Notes under the pieces: generated by a model | What the model was told of the DNA's origin: nothing | Databases searched by the model: none | Seen by the model: the letters and a program-made list of their open reading frames with translations, nothing else | Shown: positions 53,665 through 61,143 of the stretch, one piece after another | Position numbering within the stretch: the stretch's first letter is position 1 | Layout of the letters: every line of letters begins with the position of its first letter | NCBI GenBank assembly: GCA_018714485.1 | Contig: DVNJ01000001.1 | Span: 1-64,000, forward strand | DNA length: 64,000 bases | Source of the DNA: Candidatus Caccalectryoclostridium excrementigallinarum | GTDB taxonomy: Bacteria; Bacillota; Clostridia; Christensenellales; UBA3700 | Direction of reading: 5' to 3' | Made by a program: the position numbers and the translations under genes

Positions 53665-54352
53665 GCCCGCGGCTCTTGATATATTCGCGGAGTTTGCCGA
53701 TTGCCTTCTTTTCGATACGCGAGATATAAGAGCGCGAGATGCCGAATTTCTCCGCGACTTGCAGCTGCGTGTGCGCGGGCGTGTCGTCTAAACCGTAACG
53801 CATGCGGATTATCTCGTATTCGCGTTTGTCGAGCGCGGCTTTGACGACCTGCCCCAATTTTTCCCTGACGATCGCATTTTCGACCTCGCCGATGACGTCC
53901 GAATCGTCTTCGAGCAAGTCCATGAGCGTTATTTCGTTGCCGTCCTTGTCGCTGCTCACAGGCTCGAAAATCGAGCGCGTTCCGCGGTATTTTTTACTCG
54001 CGCGCAAGGTCATGAGTATCTCGTTTTCTATGCATCTGCTCGCATATGTCGCAAATTGCGTACCCTTGCCCGCGGAATAAGTGTTCACCGCCTTGATCAA
54101 CCCGATCGAGCCGACCGAGATCAGTTCGTCATTGTCGTTATATCCCGAATACTTTTTCACGATATGGACGACAAGGCGCATGTTGTGGTCGATGAGTTCG
54201 TCCCGCGCGCTCTTGTCTCCCTTCCACATTCGCTCGATGAGCTGCTTTTCCCGCTCGGGATCGAGCGGCAGAGGGAAACTGCTCTTGTTCTTGACATAAG
54301 AAGTGAGAAAAAATACGTTGCCCAGCAAGGCAAAAATTCCGCTCAATAACAT
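53654..54352 (-). CDS. sigK: Sporulation sigma factor K (pro-sigma-K)
   Basis: A 232-aa sigma factor of the late mother cell. The N-terminal hydrophobic pro-sequence SGIFALLGNVFFLTSYVKN matches pro-sigma-K. Region 2 ([47 protein letters not shown]) and region 4 (VAEKFGISRSYISRIEKKAI) are intact. The gene is not split by a skin element. Processing by SpoIVFB would follow the SpoIVB signal. AAGGCGG lies before the ATG. Confidence 0.94.
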   Translation of the reverse strand: MLLSGIFALLGNVFFLTSYVKNKSSFPLPLDPEREKQLIERMWKGDKSARDELIDHNMRLVVHIVKKYSGYNDNDELISVGSIGLIKAVNTYSAGKGTQFATYASRCIENEILMTLRASKKYRGTRSIFEPVSSDKDGNEITLMDLLEDDSDVIGEVENAIVREKLGQVVKAALDKREYEIIRMRYGLDDTPAHTQLQVAEKFGISRSYISRIEKKAIGKLREYIKSRGLDF

Positions 54353-54416
54353 ATCGCACCGCCTTTTTCTTTCTGAGAAAGTTTATGAGGCAGACGGCTT
54401 GTACAATGCGGAAAAT

Positions 54417-54440
54417 AAAAAAATCCCGCCCGAAGGCGGA
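54417..54440 (-). terminator. UUCG-loop terminator of nrdR
   Basis: TTCCGCC/GGCGGGA (one G-T pair) closes a UUCG loop and is followed by seven T on the minus strand. Confidence 0.8.
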
Positions 54441-54444
54441 ATTA

Positions 54445-54909
54445 TCACTTATGCGACTTTTTCTTGACTATCTCGTTGATCTCGTCCAACCAGCTGTTTA
54501 TATCCTTGAACTGTCTGTGGACCGCGGCGAACCTGACGTAAGCGACGTCGTCTATTTCTTTAAGTCCGTCCATGACCATATTGCCTATCTCGTCCGAGGT
54601 TATCTCTTGATCGAGATGATTGGCGACGCGCTTTTCGATGTCGGAAACGAGATTGTCTATCCGCTGCATCGCCACGGGACGCTTTTCGCACGCTTTCAAT
54701 ATGCCCTGCTTGACCTTTTGAGCGGAAAAAGCCTGCCTGCAACCGTTCTTCTTGACGACCATGACGGGCGCGAACTCCACCGTTTCGTAAGTCGTGAAGC
54801 GTTTTCCGCACGCCGTGCATTCGCGCCTGCGGCGAATGGACGTTCCGTCCTCGTTCACCCTCGAATCGATCACCTTGCTGTCCATGCAGCCGCAATAGAT
54901 GCATTTCAT
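54445..54909 (-). CDS. nrdR: Ribonucleotide reductase repressor NrdR
   Basis: A 154-aa repressor with a zinc ribbon (CIYCG at residues 3-7 and CTACG at 32-36) and an ATP-cone domain (VVKKNGCRQAFSAQKVKQGI). It senses ATP/dATP and represses nrd genes. The promoter region has a 13-bp inverted repeat around the -10 box, which may serve a repressor. AGAGG precedes the ATG. Confidence 0.95.
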   Translation of the reverse strand: MKCIYCGCMDSKVIDSRVNEDGTSIRRRRECTACGKRFTTYETVEFAPVMVVKKNGCRQAFSAQKVKQGILKACEKRPVAMQRIDNLVSDIEKRVANHLDQEITSDEIGNMVMDGLKEIDDVAYVRFAAVHRQFKDINSWLDEINEIVKKKSHK

Positions 54910-54911
54910 AA

Positions 54912-54953
54912 CGATACCTCTGTGTTTTTTTATATTATATCACAAAGGTATCG
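54912..54953. promoter_or_regulatory. Inverted repeat flanking the nrdR -10 box
   Basis: CGATACCTCTGTG (54912-54924) and the inverse of CGATACCTTTGTG (54941-54953) match at 12 of 13 positions, 16 nt apart, with TATAAT between. One arm lies upstream of the expected start site, so it cannot be an RNA hairpin in this transcript; a DNA operator is the likely reading. Confidence 0.5.
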
Positions 54954-54962
54954 CTTGCGCAA
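54934..54962 (-). promoter_or_regulatory. Sigma-A-type promoter of nrdR
   Basis: TTGCGC (54962-54957), 17 nt, TATAAT (54939-54934), with a TGA extended -10. Confidence 0.7.
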
Positions 54963-54968
54963 ACGTTT

Positions 54969-55244
54969 TCAGCAATCACAGGGCGGCGGACAGATAACGC
55001 CCATCTCTCCGAGCTGAACGAGAATGGCGTCTTCGCCTATCTTGACGATGTTTTTCCACGGCACGAAAATGCTCTCGTCGCCCGAGATATTCTTGAAAAA
55101 CTTCTTTTCTCCCGGAACTATCAGCCCCTTGATCGTGCCGTTGGACGTAAATGCCATGTCGAGAATACGCCCGAGTTTTTTGCCGTCGGCGATGTTCACC
55201 GCCTCTTTTTCCCTCAGTTCGCAAAACGTAAGATCTGCTATCAT
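54969..55244 (-). CDS. ylmC: YlmC/YmxH-family PRC-barrel sporulation protein
   Basis: A 91-aa PRC-barrel protein (DGKKLGRILDMAFTSNGTIK, FVPWKNIVKIGEDAILV) with a short Cys-rich end CPPPCDC. Found next to sigG in spore formers; its molecular role is unclear. GGAGGG lies before the ATG. Confidence 0.9.
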   Translation of the reverse strand: MIADLTFCELREKEAVNIADGKKLGRILDMAFTSNGTIKGLIVPGEKKFFKNISGDESIFVPWKNIVKIGEDAILVQLGEMGVICPPPCDC

Positions 55245-55286
55245 AGCGCCCTCCGCCTTTATTCTATGCGGACTTTTTGCCGATGA

Positions 55287-56054
55287 TTACGGTTCGACGA
55301 ATTCTCTTATATAAGCGAGCGCTCCCTTTTCCAGCCTGCTTACCTGAGCCTGGGAAATACCCATTATGCGTGAGATCTCCGTCTGCGTCCGCCCTTTGTA
55401 ATAGCGCAGCAGGATTATCTTCCTCTCTCTTTCGGGAAGTTCGCTCAACGCGGACTTGATAGAGATATCGTCTATCCACTTATCTTCGCAGCAGCGCTTG
55501 TCGCCCAGCTGATCGATAAGGCTGACATTGTCGTCGCCGTCACCGTAAACGTATTCTTGAAGCGAAATAGGCTCGCTGACGGCGTCGAGCGCGGTCACGA
55601 CGTCCTTATAGGGGACGTCTATTTCCGCCGCAACTTCCATGAGCGACGGCTCGCTCCTGCCCACCGACATCTCCTCGCGCGCTTTGAGCGTTTTATAGGC
55701 GATGTCGCGCATGCTTCTGCTGACTTTGATAGAAGTTTCTTCCTTGATGAACCGCCTGATCTCGCCGATTATCATCGGCACGGCATAAGTGGAAAAGCGC
55801 ACGTTGAACGAGCGGTCAAAGCCGTCTATCGCCTTCATCAGTCCGACAACGCCGACTTGGAACAGGTCGTCGCTGCTCGCTTTGCCCCTGAATCGTCCGA
55901 TCACTGAAAGGACGAGGCGGACGTTCGCCATCACGAGCTGCTCTCGGGCGCTTGTATCTCCGCCCGCAACTCTTTCGAGGAGCTTTTCGCATTCCTCCGC
56001 GCTCAGACGCGGGAGAGTCCCCGTGTCGTAATTGCATAAATTCACCTTTTGCAT
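55287..56054 (-). CDS. sigG: Sporulation sigma factor G
   Basis: A 255-aa forespore sigma factor. The N-terminus QKVNLCNYDTGTLPRL is characteristic of sigma-G, with regions 2 (VGLMKAIDGFDRSFNVRFSTYAVP), 3 and 4 (RIMGISQAQVSRLEKGAL). AAGGAGG precedes the ATG. Order spoIIGA-sigE-sigG is conserved. A sigma-G-like promoter lies upstream, consistent with autoregulation. Confidence 0.96.
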   Translation of the reverse strand: MQKVNLCNYDTGTLPRLSAEECEKLLERVAGGDTSAREQLVMANVRLVLSVIGRFRGKASSDDLFQVGVVGLMKAIDGFDRSFNVRFSTYAVPMIIGEIRRFIKEETSIKVSRSMRDIAYKTLKAREEMSVGRSEPSLMEVAAEIDVPYKDVVTALDAVSEPISLQEYVYGDGDDNVSLIDQLGDKRCCEDKWIDDISIKSALSELPERERKIILLRYYKGRTQTEISRIMGISQAQVSRLEKGALAYIREFVEP

Positions 56055-56082
56055 ACATCCTCCTTATGTACCCTTTAAGAGG

Positions 56083-56111
56083 AATTATGCGCAGGAAAAG
56101 AGCTGTCATAC
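56083..56111 (-). promoter_or_regulatory. Candidate sigma-G/F promoter of sigG
   Basis: GTATG (56111-56107), 17 nt, CATAATT (56089-56083). This fits the sigma-G type pattern (GHATR, CATNHTA) with one mismatch. It lies 30-57 nt before the sigG start. Confidence 0.4.
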
Positions 56112-56143
56112 GCGCAAGATATGCGTTATTGCCCGCCCTAATA

Positions 56144-56845
56144 TTATGCTAATTTCGAGATCTCCTTTTTCAGTTTCTTCATCACCTTCTTTTCCAGACG
56201 CGATATATAAGACTGAGAAATGCCCATTATGTCGGCGATCTCCTTTTGAGTTTTCTTTTCCGTGCCGAAAAGACCGAAGCGCATCTTTATTATCTCTTTT
56301 TCGCGCGGCGCGAGCTTTTCGAAGGATAAAAACAGCATATCCCGCTCAGCCTCGCTTTCCACGTCTTTATAGATGACGTCGCTGTCCGTTCCGAGCACGT
56401 CCGAAAGCAAAAGCACGTTCCCCTCCCAATCCACGTTGAGCGGCTCGTCGAGCGACATCTCGCTCTTGCGCTTGGAGGTTTTGCGCAAAAACATCAAGAT
56501 CTCGTTTTCGATGCATCTGCTCGCATAAGTCGCCATCTTGATCTTTTTTTGCGGATCGAAGGAATTGACGGCTTTGATGAGTCCGATCGTCCCCACCGAG
56601 ATCAGATCCTCAATGTCGCTCCCCGTGTTGTCGAATTTCTTCGCTATATAGACGACGAGGCGCAAATTGCGCTCTATGAGTTCGTTTTTCGCCTCTTCGT
56701 CATTTTCCGCAAGGCGAAGGACAAGCTCTTTTTCCTCCTCGGGAGTGAGCGGAGAAGGAAGCGCTTCGCCGCCGCCGATGAAGTCCGCGCGCTCATCGAA
56801 CAGATCGAGCGCCTTTAATATTTTTGCCAAAAGTCTTTTTATCAT
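56144..56845 (-). CDS. sigE: Sporulation sigma factor E (pro-sigma-E)
   Basis: A 233-aa early mother-cell sigma factor with a pro-region of about 27-30 residues. Region 2 includes [20 protein letters not shown] and [22 protein letters not shown]; region 4 has [26 protein letters not shown] precedes the ATG, 8 bp after spoIIGA, its processing protease. Confidence 0.96.
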   Translation of the reverse strand: MIKRLLAKILKALDLFDERADFIGGGEALPSPLTPEEEKELVLRLAENDEEAKNELIERNLRLVVYIAKKFDNTGSDIEDLISVGTIGLIKAVNSFDPQKKIKMATYASRCIENEILMFLRKTSKRKSEMSLDEPLNVDWEGNVLLLSDVLGTDSDVIYKDVESEAERDMLFLSFEKLAPREKEIIKMRFGLFGTEKKTQKEIADIMGISQSYISRLEKKVMKKLKKEISKLA

Positions 56846-56853
56846 ACTTCACC

Positions 56854-57633
56854 TCAAATGCCCGCAGGAAGGATAACGCGAAAGTCTTTGAGCGCGGTCT
56901 GCGAGATCGCGGCGGTCACGTCGTAAACGCGCCTGCCCTTCTCCTGAGGAAAGGCGACCGACCTCAAGGCGATGGTGGGGAGATAACATTCCCCCGAGAC
57001 AGTCTTGACCCAAATGCCGCCCGTTCGCGTTGCGCCTTTTTTGACGAGTTTTTGCGCAAGTTTGCCGTCGATGACGATGACGCCCTTACCGCCCTTTAAA
57101 AGCGTATTGCCCGTGTCGATCAAACCCTCGCAAGCCACTTCGCCGCATTGAACTTCGAGTATGACTTTGCATTCCCTGCTGCCCGTGCGGCGCTTGTTGA
57201 CCGTATAGCCGACCGCCTGTCTTATCGCGTAAAGCAGGACGATTGCTCCAGTGGCGATATAAGCGCCCGTGAGATCTCCGGGATAATACATCGCGGAAAT
57301 AAAGTCGCTCAAAGAAAGATTGCGTATCATCAAAACAAGTCCGCCGAGCGCCGCCGTATAGACAAAATATAAAAGCGTTGCCAAGAGAAACTGCCGAAAT
57401 CGCGTGTATTTGCTCATAACGGCGGTCATTAAAAGCAGCATCAAAACTTTGACCGCGCCCGCGGCGGGAAAATTTATGTAAGGAACTGCGGCGGCAAACG
57501 CGGCGCCGAACGCGCTCGCAAGGCATATGCGCAGACGTGAAGCGCGCATACGCAGGCTGACCAAAGTCAAATAGGCAACGAAAGCGTCGATGAGAAAATT
57601 ACTCAGCAGCACATATTCGATATATACGACCAT
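56854..57633 (-). CDS. spoIIGA: Sigma-E processing aspartic protease SpoIIGA
   Basis: A 259-aa protein: five membrane helices (about 1-150) and a C-terminal aspartic-protease domain with the single catalytic Asp in GLIDTGNTL near 169; it works as a dimer and cuts pro-sigma-E when signalled by SpoIIR. The ATG at 57633 lies 6 nt from TATAAT and has no ribosome site, so the mRNA may be leaderless. Confidence 0.94.
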   Translation of the reverse strand: MVVYIEYVLLSNFLIDAFVAYLTLVSLRMRASRLRICLASAFGAAFAAAVPYINFPAAGAVKVLMLLLMTAVMSKYTRFRQFLLATLLYFVYTAALGGLVLMIRNLSLSDFISAMYYPGDLTGAYIATGAIVLLYAIRQAVGYTVNKRRTGSRECKVILEVQCGEVACEGLIDTGNTLLKGGKGVIVIDGKLAQKLVKKGATRTGGIWVKTVSGECYLPTIALRSVAFPQEKGRRVYDVTAAISQTALKDFRVILPAGI

Positions 57634-57639
57634 ATGAGC

Positions 57640-57645
57640 ATTATA
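57640..57645 (-). promoter_or_regulatory. -10 box of spoIIGA without a clear -35
   Basis: TATAAT (57645-57640), six bases before the ATG. No good -35 at 16-18 nt is visible, which would suit an activator-dependent promoter such as Spo0A-controlled spoIIG; no clear 0A box was found. Confidence 0.5.
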
Positions 57646-57690
57646 GCCTTTCCGCCGTGCGGAAAAGTTCCGAATATGTCGCCCGAAGAT

Positions 57691-57716
57691 AAAAAAATAT
57701 CCGCCGAAGCGGATAT
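57691..57716 (-). terminator. UUCG-loop terminator of ftsZ
   Basis: An 8-bp stem ATATCCGC/GCGGATAT closes a UUCG loop and is followed by a T-run on the minus strand, between ftsZ and spoIIGA. Confidence 0.85.
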
Positions 57717-57739
57717 CTTTCTATCGTTACCGATTAAAG

Positions 57740-59119
57740 TTATCTGTTGTCGTCATCGTCGTTACGCATCCTGCGCAAACGCTCCAAAAATCCCGGCATA
57801 CCACGCTTTTCACCGCGCTCTTCCTGCGGCGGGACCTCTCTGCGGGGTTCGGGACGGGCAAAGCCCGAGGGCGGATAGACGGGGCGTTCGTCTCTGTAAC
57901 GGTTGTCGCCGTAACCGCCGCGGTAAGCGTCGCCGTAATTGTCGTCGCGCCTTTCGGGACGTGCGTACGACTCGCTCCTCTCGCGCGGAGCATATTCGCG
58001 CGTGCCGAAGTCGGGCGCATTGTAATTGGGCATGGACGAAGAGCGCGTAGGCTCTTTTTCGCGCTGACGTCCGACGACGCCGTCTTTCGCGCCGCGCTCG
58101 AAATCATTTATCCTGTCCATGACATGATTATAGCTCGAACGCTCGCCCTTGATATTACCGCTCTCTTCGCCTTCTTTATCGTTGAATCCCGTGGCGATTA
58201 TCGTCACCTGGACCTTGTTCTTCTGCGATTCGTCCACGCCCGCGCCCCAGATGATGTTCGCGTCGGGATCGGCGATCGACTGGACGAGCTTGCAGGCGTA
58301 CGTCATCTCGTTGAGCGTCATATCCGTTCCGCCCTGGAAGTTGATTATCACATTTTTTGCGCCCTCTATGTTCGTTTCAAGCAAAGGTGAGGCAACGGCA
58401 AGACGCATGGCTTTGATCGCCTTTTCCTGCCCGCTCGCCTCGCCGATACCCATATGCGCCATGCCCTTGTCACGCATGATCGTGTTCACGTCGGCAAAGT
58501 CGAGATTGATGAGCGAAGGCGTGGCGATCAGATCGCTTATCGACTGCACCGCCTTGCGCAGCACTTCGTCCGCTTCCATGAACGCCTTCAAAACGGGCGT
58601 GTCCTGAGGCAATATCTCGGTGAGCTTTTCGTTGGGGATCACAAGCAGCGTATCCACGCTCTTCTTCAAATTTTCCAAGCAGAGCATGGCGTTGATCATG
58701 CGCTTTTTCCCCTCGAAAGCAAAAGGAGTCGTGACGACCGCAACGGTCAAAATGCCCTCGCTTTTCGCAAGAGACGCGATCACGGGCGCGGCGCCCGTTC
58801 CCGTACCGCCGCCCATACCGGCAGTGATAAACAGCATATCTACGCCTTTGAGTTCGCTTTCGATGTCGCCTCTGGATTCGAGCGCAGCCTTTTCTCCCTT
58901 GTCCGGCTCTGCGCCCGCGCCGAGTCCCTTGGTGAGATTCGCGCCAATTTGCAGTTTCGTGGGCGCAAGCGATGCCATGAGCGCCTGCTTGTCCGTATTC
59001 ACGGCGACAAATTCCGCGCTCTTGATGCCCGATTTCACCATTTGATTCACGGCATTGCAACCGCCGCCGCCCACTCCGATGACCTTTATTTTCGCAGCTC
59101 CGGTTATCAGATCCGCCAT
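57740..59119 (-). CDS. ftsZ: Cell division protein FtsZ
   Basis: A 459-aa tubulin-like GTPase forming the division ring. GGGGCNAVNQ (17-26), GGGTGTGAAPVIA near 106 (tubulin signature), and the T7-loop NLDFADVNTIM are present. A long Arg/Tyr/Gly-rich linker (about 325-440) leads to MPGFLERLRRM, a conserved C-terminal peptide that would bind FtsA or SepF-type partners. The ATG at 59119 is preferred over the GTG two codons earlier because AGGAGG is correctly spaced only for the ATG. Confidence 0.96.
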   Translation of the reverse strand: MADLITGAAKIKVIGVGGGGCNAVNQMVKSGIKSAEFVAVNTDKQALMASLAPTKLQIGANLTKGLGAGAEPDKGEKAALESRGDIESELKGVDMLFITAGMGGGTGTGAAPVIASLAKSEGILTVAVVTTPFAFEGKKRMINAMLCLENLKKSVDTLLVIPNEKLTEILPQDTPVLKAFMEADEVLRKAVQSISDLIATPSLINLDFADVNTIMRDKGMAHMGIGEASGQEKAIKAMRLAVASPLLETNIEGAKNVIINFQGGTDMTLNEMTYACKLVQSIADPDANIIWGAGVDESQKNKVQVTIIATGFNDKEGEESGNIKGERSSYNHVMDRINDFERGAKDGVVGRQREKEPTRSSSMPNYNAPDFGTREYAPRERSESYARPERRDDNYGDAYRGGYGDNRYRDERPVYPPSGFARPEPRREVPPQEERGEKRGMPGFLERLRRMRNDDDDNR

Positions 59120-59121
59120 TT

Positions 59122-60273
59122 TCACACCCTCCTGAGTTTATTGATCATACGGCTCAATAAGCCCTTGTCGCTCTGTCTCAGCTGCGCCTGACGCAACAGC
59201 GAGATGAGCGACGAATATTCTGTTCTGTCGTATCCCGGCAGGTTCGGGGCAAGCGGAGTCACCGCTTTCCCCATGCTTTTTGCCAAATATTTTATCGCAC
59301 CTCTCATGCTGAAAAATGCGTCGCCCGTGGCGAATATGCGCCTGCAAGACTCTTCGTCGGCGACCTTTGCGATCGCGCCGTTTATTTTACAGGCAACTTC
59401 TCTTAAACAGCCGCGTACGATCTCGTTTACCTCTGCGGCGCGATATTTGAGCACGTCTCCGTCCTTAGGCACGCTGTAAAATGAGACCTGTTCGAATTCG
59501 TCCGAGAGATCGATCTGCCCCGCGAGCGTTAGCGCCGCATAAAAATCTATGTCGAGCCTGTCCGTAAGTTCGGCGGCGACGACCGCAGCGCCCGTCGTCT
59601 CGGACGCAAGCCCCTGCAATCCCTCTCCGCGCACGCCCGCGAGCGCGCATTCGAGAAAGCCCAGATCGACGAGCACTTCCCCGCCCGTGCGATAAGAATA
59701 ATCCAAAAGCGTCATTCCTTCGGCATACATAACGGGGATATATTCCACAGAGGAAAAGCCGAGCGCCGACGCTATCTTGTCCACCGCGGCAGAAAAGTTG
59801 CCGTTGCAGGAGATATATGTGTTGTAAGTTTCCAAGCTCGCTCCCGACATGCCTACGGGATCGTAGACCACTTCGCCGCCGTCCACTCTGAACCCTATCG
59901 GGCAATTTTGAATGACGTCACGGCTGTGCCGCAGCGGAGCCAGCCCCGCACGAGCGGAATTGTCGACCATGCGTCGGGTTATGACGCTGCCCTCGCCGAT
60001 CGCCGTCACGTTCACGTCCGCATAAAAATCGCAGAACGCCGCGGGCACTCCCACATAGAGCGTGTCGAACGAGCCGTGAGAAGGAAGTTTGTTGTATGCT
60101 TTTACGACTGCGTCTTCAAGCGACGCCGTATTCAGCCATTGACCGTCGAAATATCCGTCGTAATTTTCGCTCGTCATGCCGTCGAGCCCGACCATGCCCC
60201 TGCCCGAACCCGAGCCGAAAGCCATGGTGACCGCGTTCGATCTGACGTCGAGCACGCAAACATCCTTTCCCAT
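59122..60273 (-). CDS. Divergent FtsA-like actin-fold protein
   Basis: A 383-aa protein in the ftsA position. The actin-like segments VCVLDVRSNAVTMAFGSG (phosphate 1) and GGEVLVDLGFLECALAGV (phosphate 2) are recognisable, but the usual DIGT/S and GGGTT residues are lost. The C-terminal GLLSRMINKLRRV forms an amphipathic helix as in FtsA membrane anchors. It ends 3 nt past the start of ftsZ. ATG 60273 lies 7 nt from a perfect -10 box; a GTG at codon 7 with GGAAAGG upstream is an alternative. It may tether FtsZ to the membrane with little or no ATPase activity. Confidence 0.75.
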   Translation of the reverse strand: MGKDVCVLDVRSNAVTMAFGSGSGRGMVGLDGMTSENYDGYFDGQWLNTASLEDAVVKAYNKLPSHGSFDTLYVGVPAAFCDFYADVNVTAIGEGSVITRRMVDNSARAGLAPLRHSRDVIQNCPIGFRVDGGEVVYDPVGMSGASLETYNTYISCNGNFSAAVDKIASALGFSSVEYIPVMYAEGMTLLDYSYRTGGEVLVDLGFLECALAGVRGEGLQGLASETTGAAVVAAELTDRLDIDFYAALTLAGQIDLSDEFEQVSFYSVPKDGDVLKYRAAEVNEIVRGCLREVACKINGAIAKVADEESCRRIFATGDAFFSMRGAIKYLAKSMGKAVTPLAPNLPGYDRTEYSSLISLLRQAQLRQSDKGLLSRMINKLRRV

Positions 60274-60280
60274 ACTTTAC

Positions 60281-60309
60281 ATTATAAAGCATGTTGCGGG
60301 TTCTGTCAA
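60281..60309 (-). promoter_or_regulatory. Consensus sigma-A promoter of ftsA-like/ftsZ
   Basis: TTGACA (60309-60304), 17 nt, TATAAT (60286-60281): full consensus. It lies within the 90-bp AT-rich gap after ftsQ. The -10 is 7 nt from the ATG. Confidence 0.85.
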
Positions 60310-60363
60310 TATATTCACATAAAATATTATAATATAATTAACGCGCGCGGCGCGTGCGCGTGA

Positions 60364-61143
60364 TCAAACGGCAAAACCGCTCGGTAAAGTCGGGGAATAA
60401 TCGATCCTGACGGAGCCGTCCGCGATCACATTGGGATAAAAATAGCCCTCCTCAGCGGCGGCGCCGCCCTCATTAAACAGCACGGTGAGATAACGCTTGT
60501 AAAGCGCGGAAAACATATAACCTATCGCCCCTTCGTCATAGATGAGCAGGCTTGCTCCCGTGTTCGTTACCGCTTGAATGAAAGGCTTTTCACCGCCGTG
60601 ATAGACTATCGACGTGAGGAAATAAGAGAGCTTAACGTCCATGAAATAGTTGTTTTCGCCGCCCTCGATGATAGCTTTGAGCCACTCTATGTCGGCGAAC
60701 GCCCCAAGTTCGGAAGAAGAAAGCGTATAACCGCTCACTATCGTATATCCCGACGTCGGCGCCGTTCCCACGACGTCTAAAACTTTGAGTTCTCTGTCCA
60801 AAAGCGCAAAGCCGCCTTGAGCGGGCACGCAGATCCAGGGCGAACGCAGCGTGCAGTTGATGGAAACCGTCCCGGGAAAACTCCTCTCGACGGTGATGAC
60901 TTTTATCTGCGGATATGCCGATTCGACGTTGGAAATGACCGCCTCTTCGTCCACGGAGAAAATGCTGCCGCCCGACTTTATTCCCGCAGCTTCGATCACG
61001 CCCGCCGTCGTCTCCTCGTCCAAAAGAGTGTCCGTTGCGGCGACGACGCGCACTTCGCCTATGGCGAAAATGCTGCACGCAAGCACGATCACCACGACCG
61101 CGACCGCAAGCGAGATCATCAAAACGAGCGCTCTTTTGTTCAT
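60364..61143 (-). CDS. ftsQ: Cell division protein FtsQ/DivIB
   Basis: A 259-aa single-pass protein with a membrane helix at about 7-28, then a POTRA-like domain (IGEVRVVAATDTLLDEE, KVITVERSFPGTVSINC) and a beta domain. It works with FtsL and DivIC at the septum. The ATG at 61143 overlaps the murA stop as TGATG. A GC-rich hairpin lies just past its end (60341-60361). Confidence 0.88.
   Translation of the reverse strand: MNKRALVLMISLAVAVVVIVLACSIFAIGEVRVVAATDTLLDEETTAGVIEAAGIKSGGSIFSVDEEAVISNVESAYPQIKVITVERSFPGTVSINCTLRSPWICVPAQGGFALLDRELKVLDVVGTAPTSGYTIVSGYTLSSSELGAFADIEWLKAIIEGGENNYFMDVKLSYFLTSIVYHGGEKPFIQAVTNTGASLLIYDEGAIGYMFSALYKRYLTVLFNEGGAAAEEGYFYPNVIADGSVRIDYSPTLPSGFAV

Noticed and set aside
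53654-54352. skin-type element or split sigK
   Set aside because: The sigK reading frame is continuous from pro-sequence to region 4.
54353-54400. Sigma-E promoter for sigK (CATAAACT as -10)
   Set aside because: The -10 resembles the sigma-E pattern but no matching -35 stands at the right distance, so it was not listed.
57640-57690. Spo0A boxes upstream of spoIIGA
   Set aside because: Only a partial match (TGTCGCC against TGTCGAA) was found near 57677; too weak to claim.
60341-60361. Terminator after ftsQ from the alternating GC stretch
   Set aside because: Several alternative short stems are possible and no clean T-run follows; it may still reduce read-through but was not listed as a terminator.
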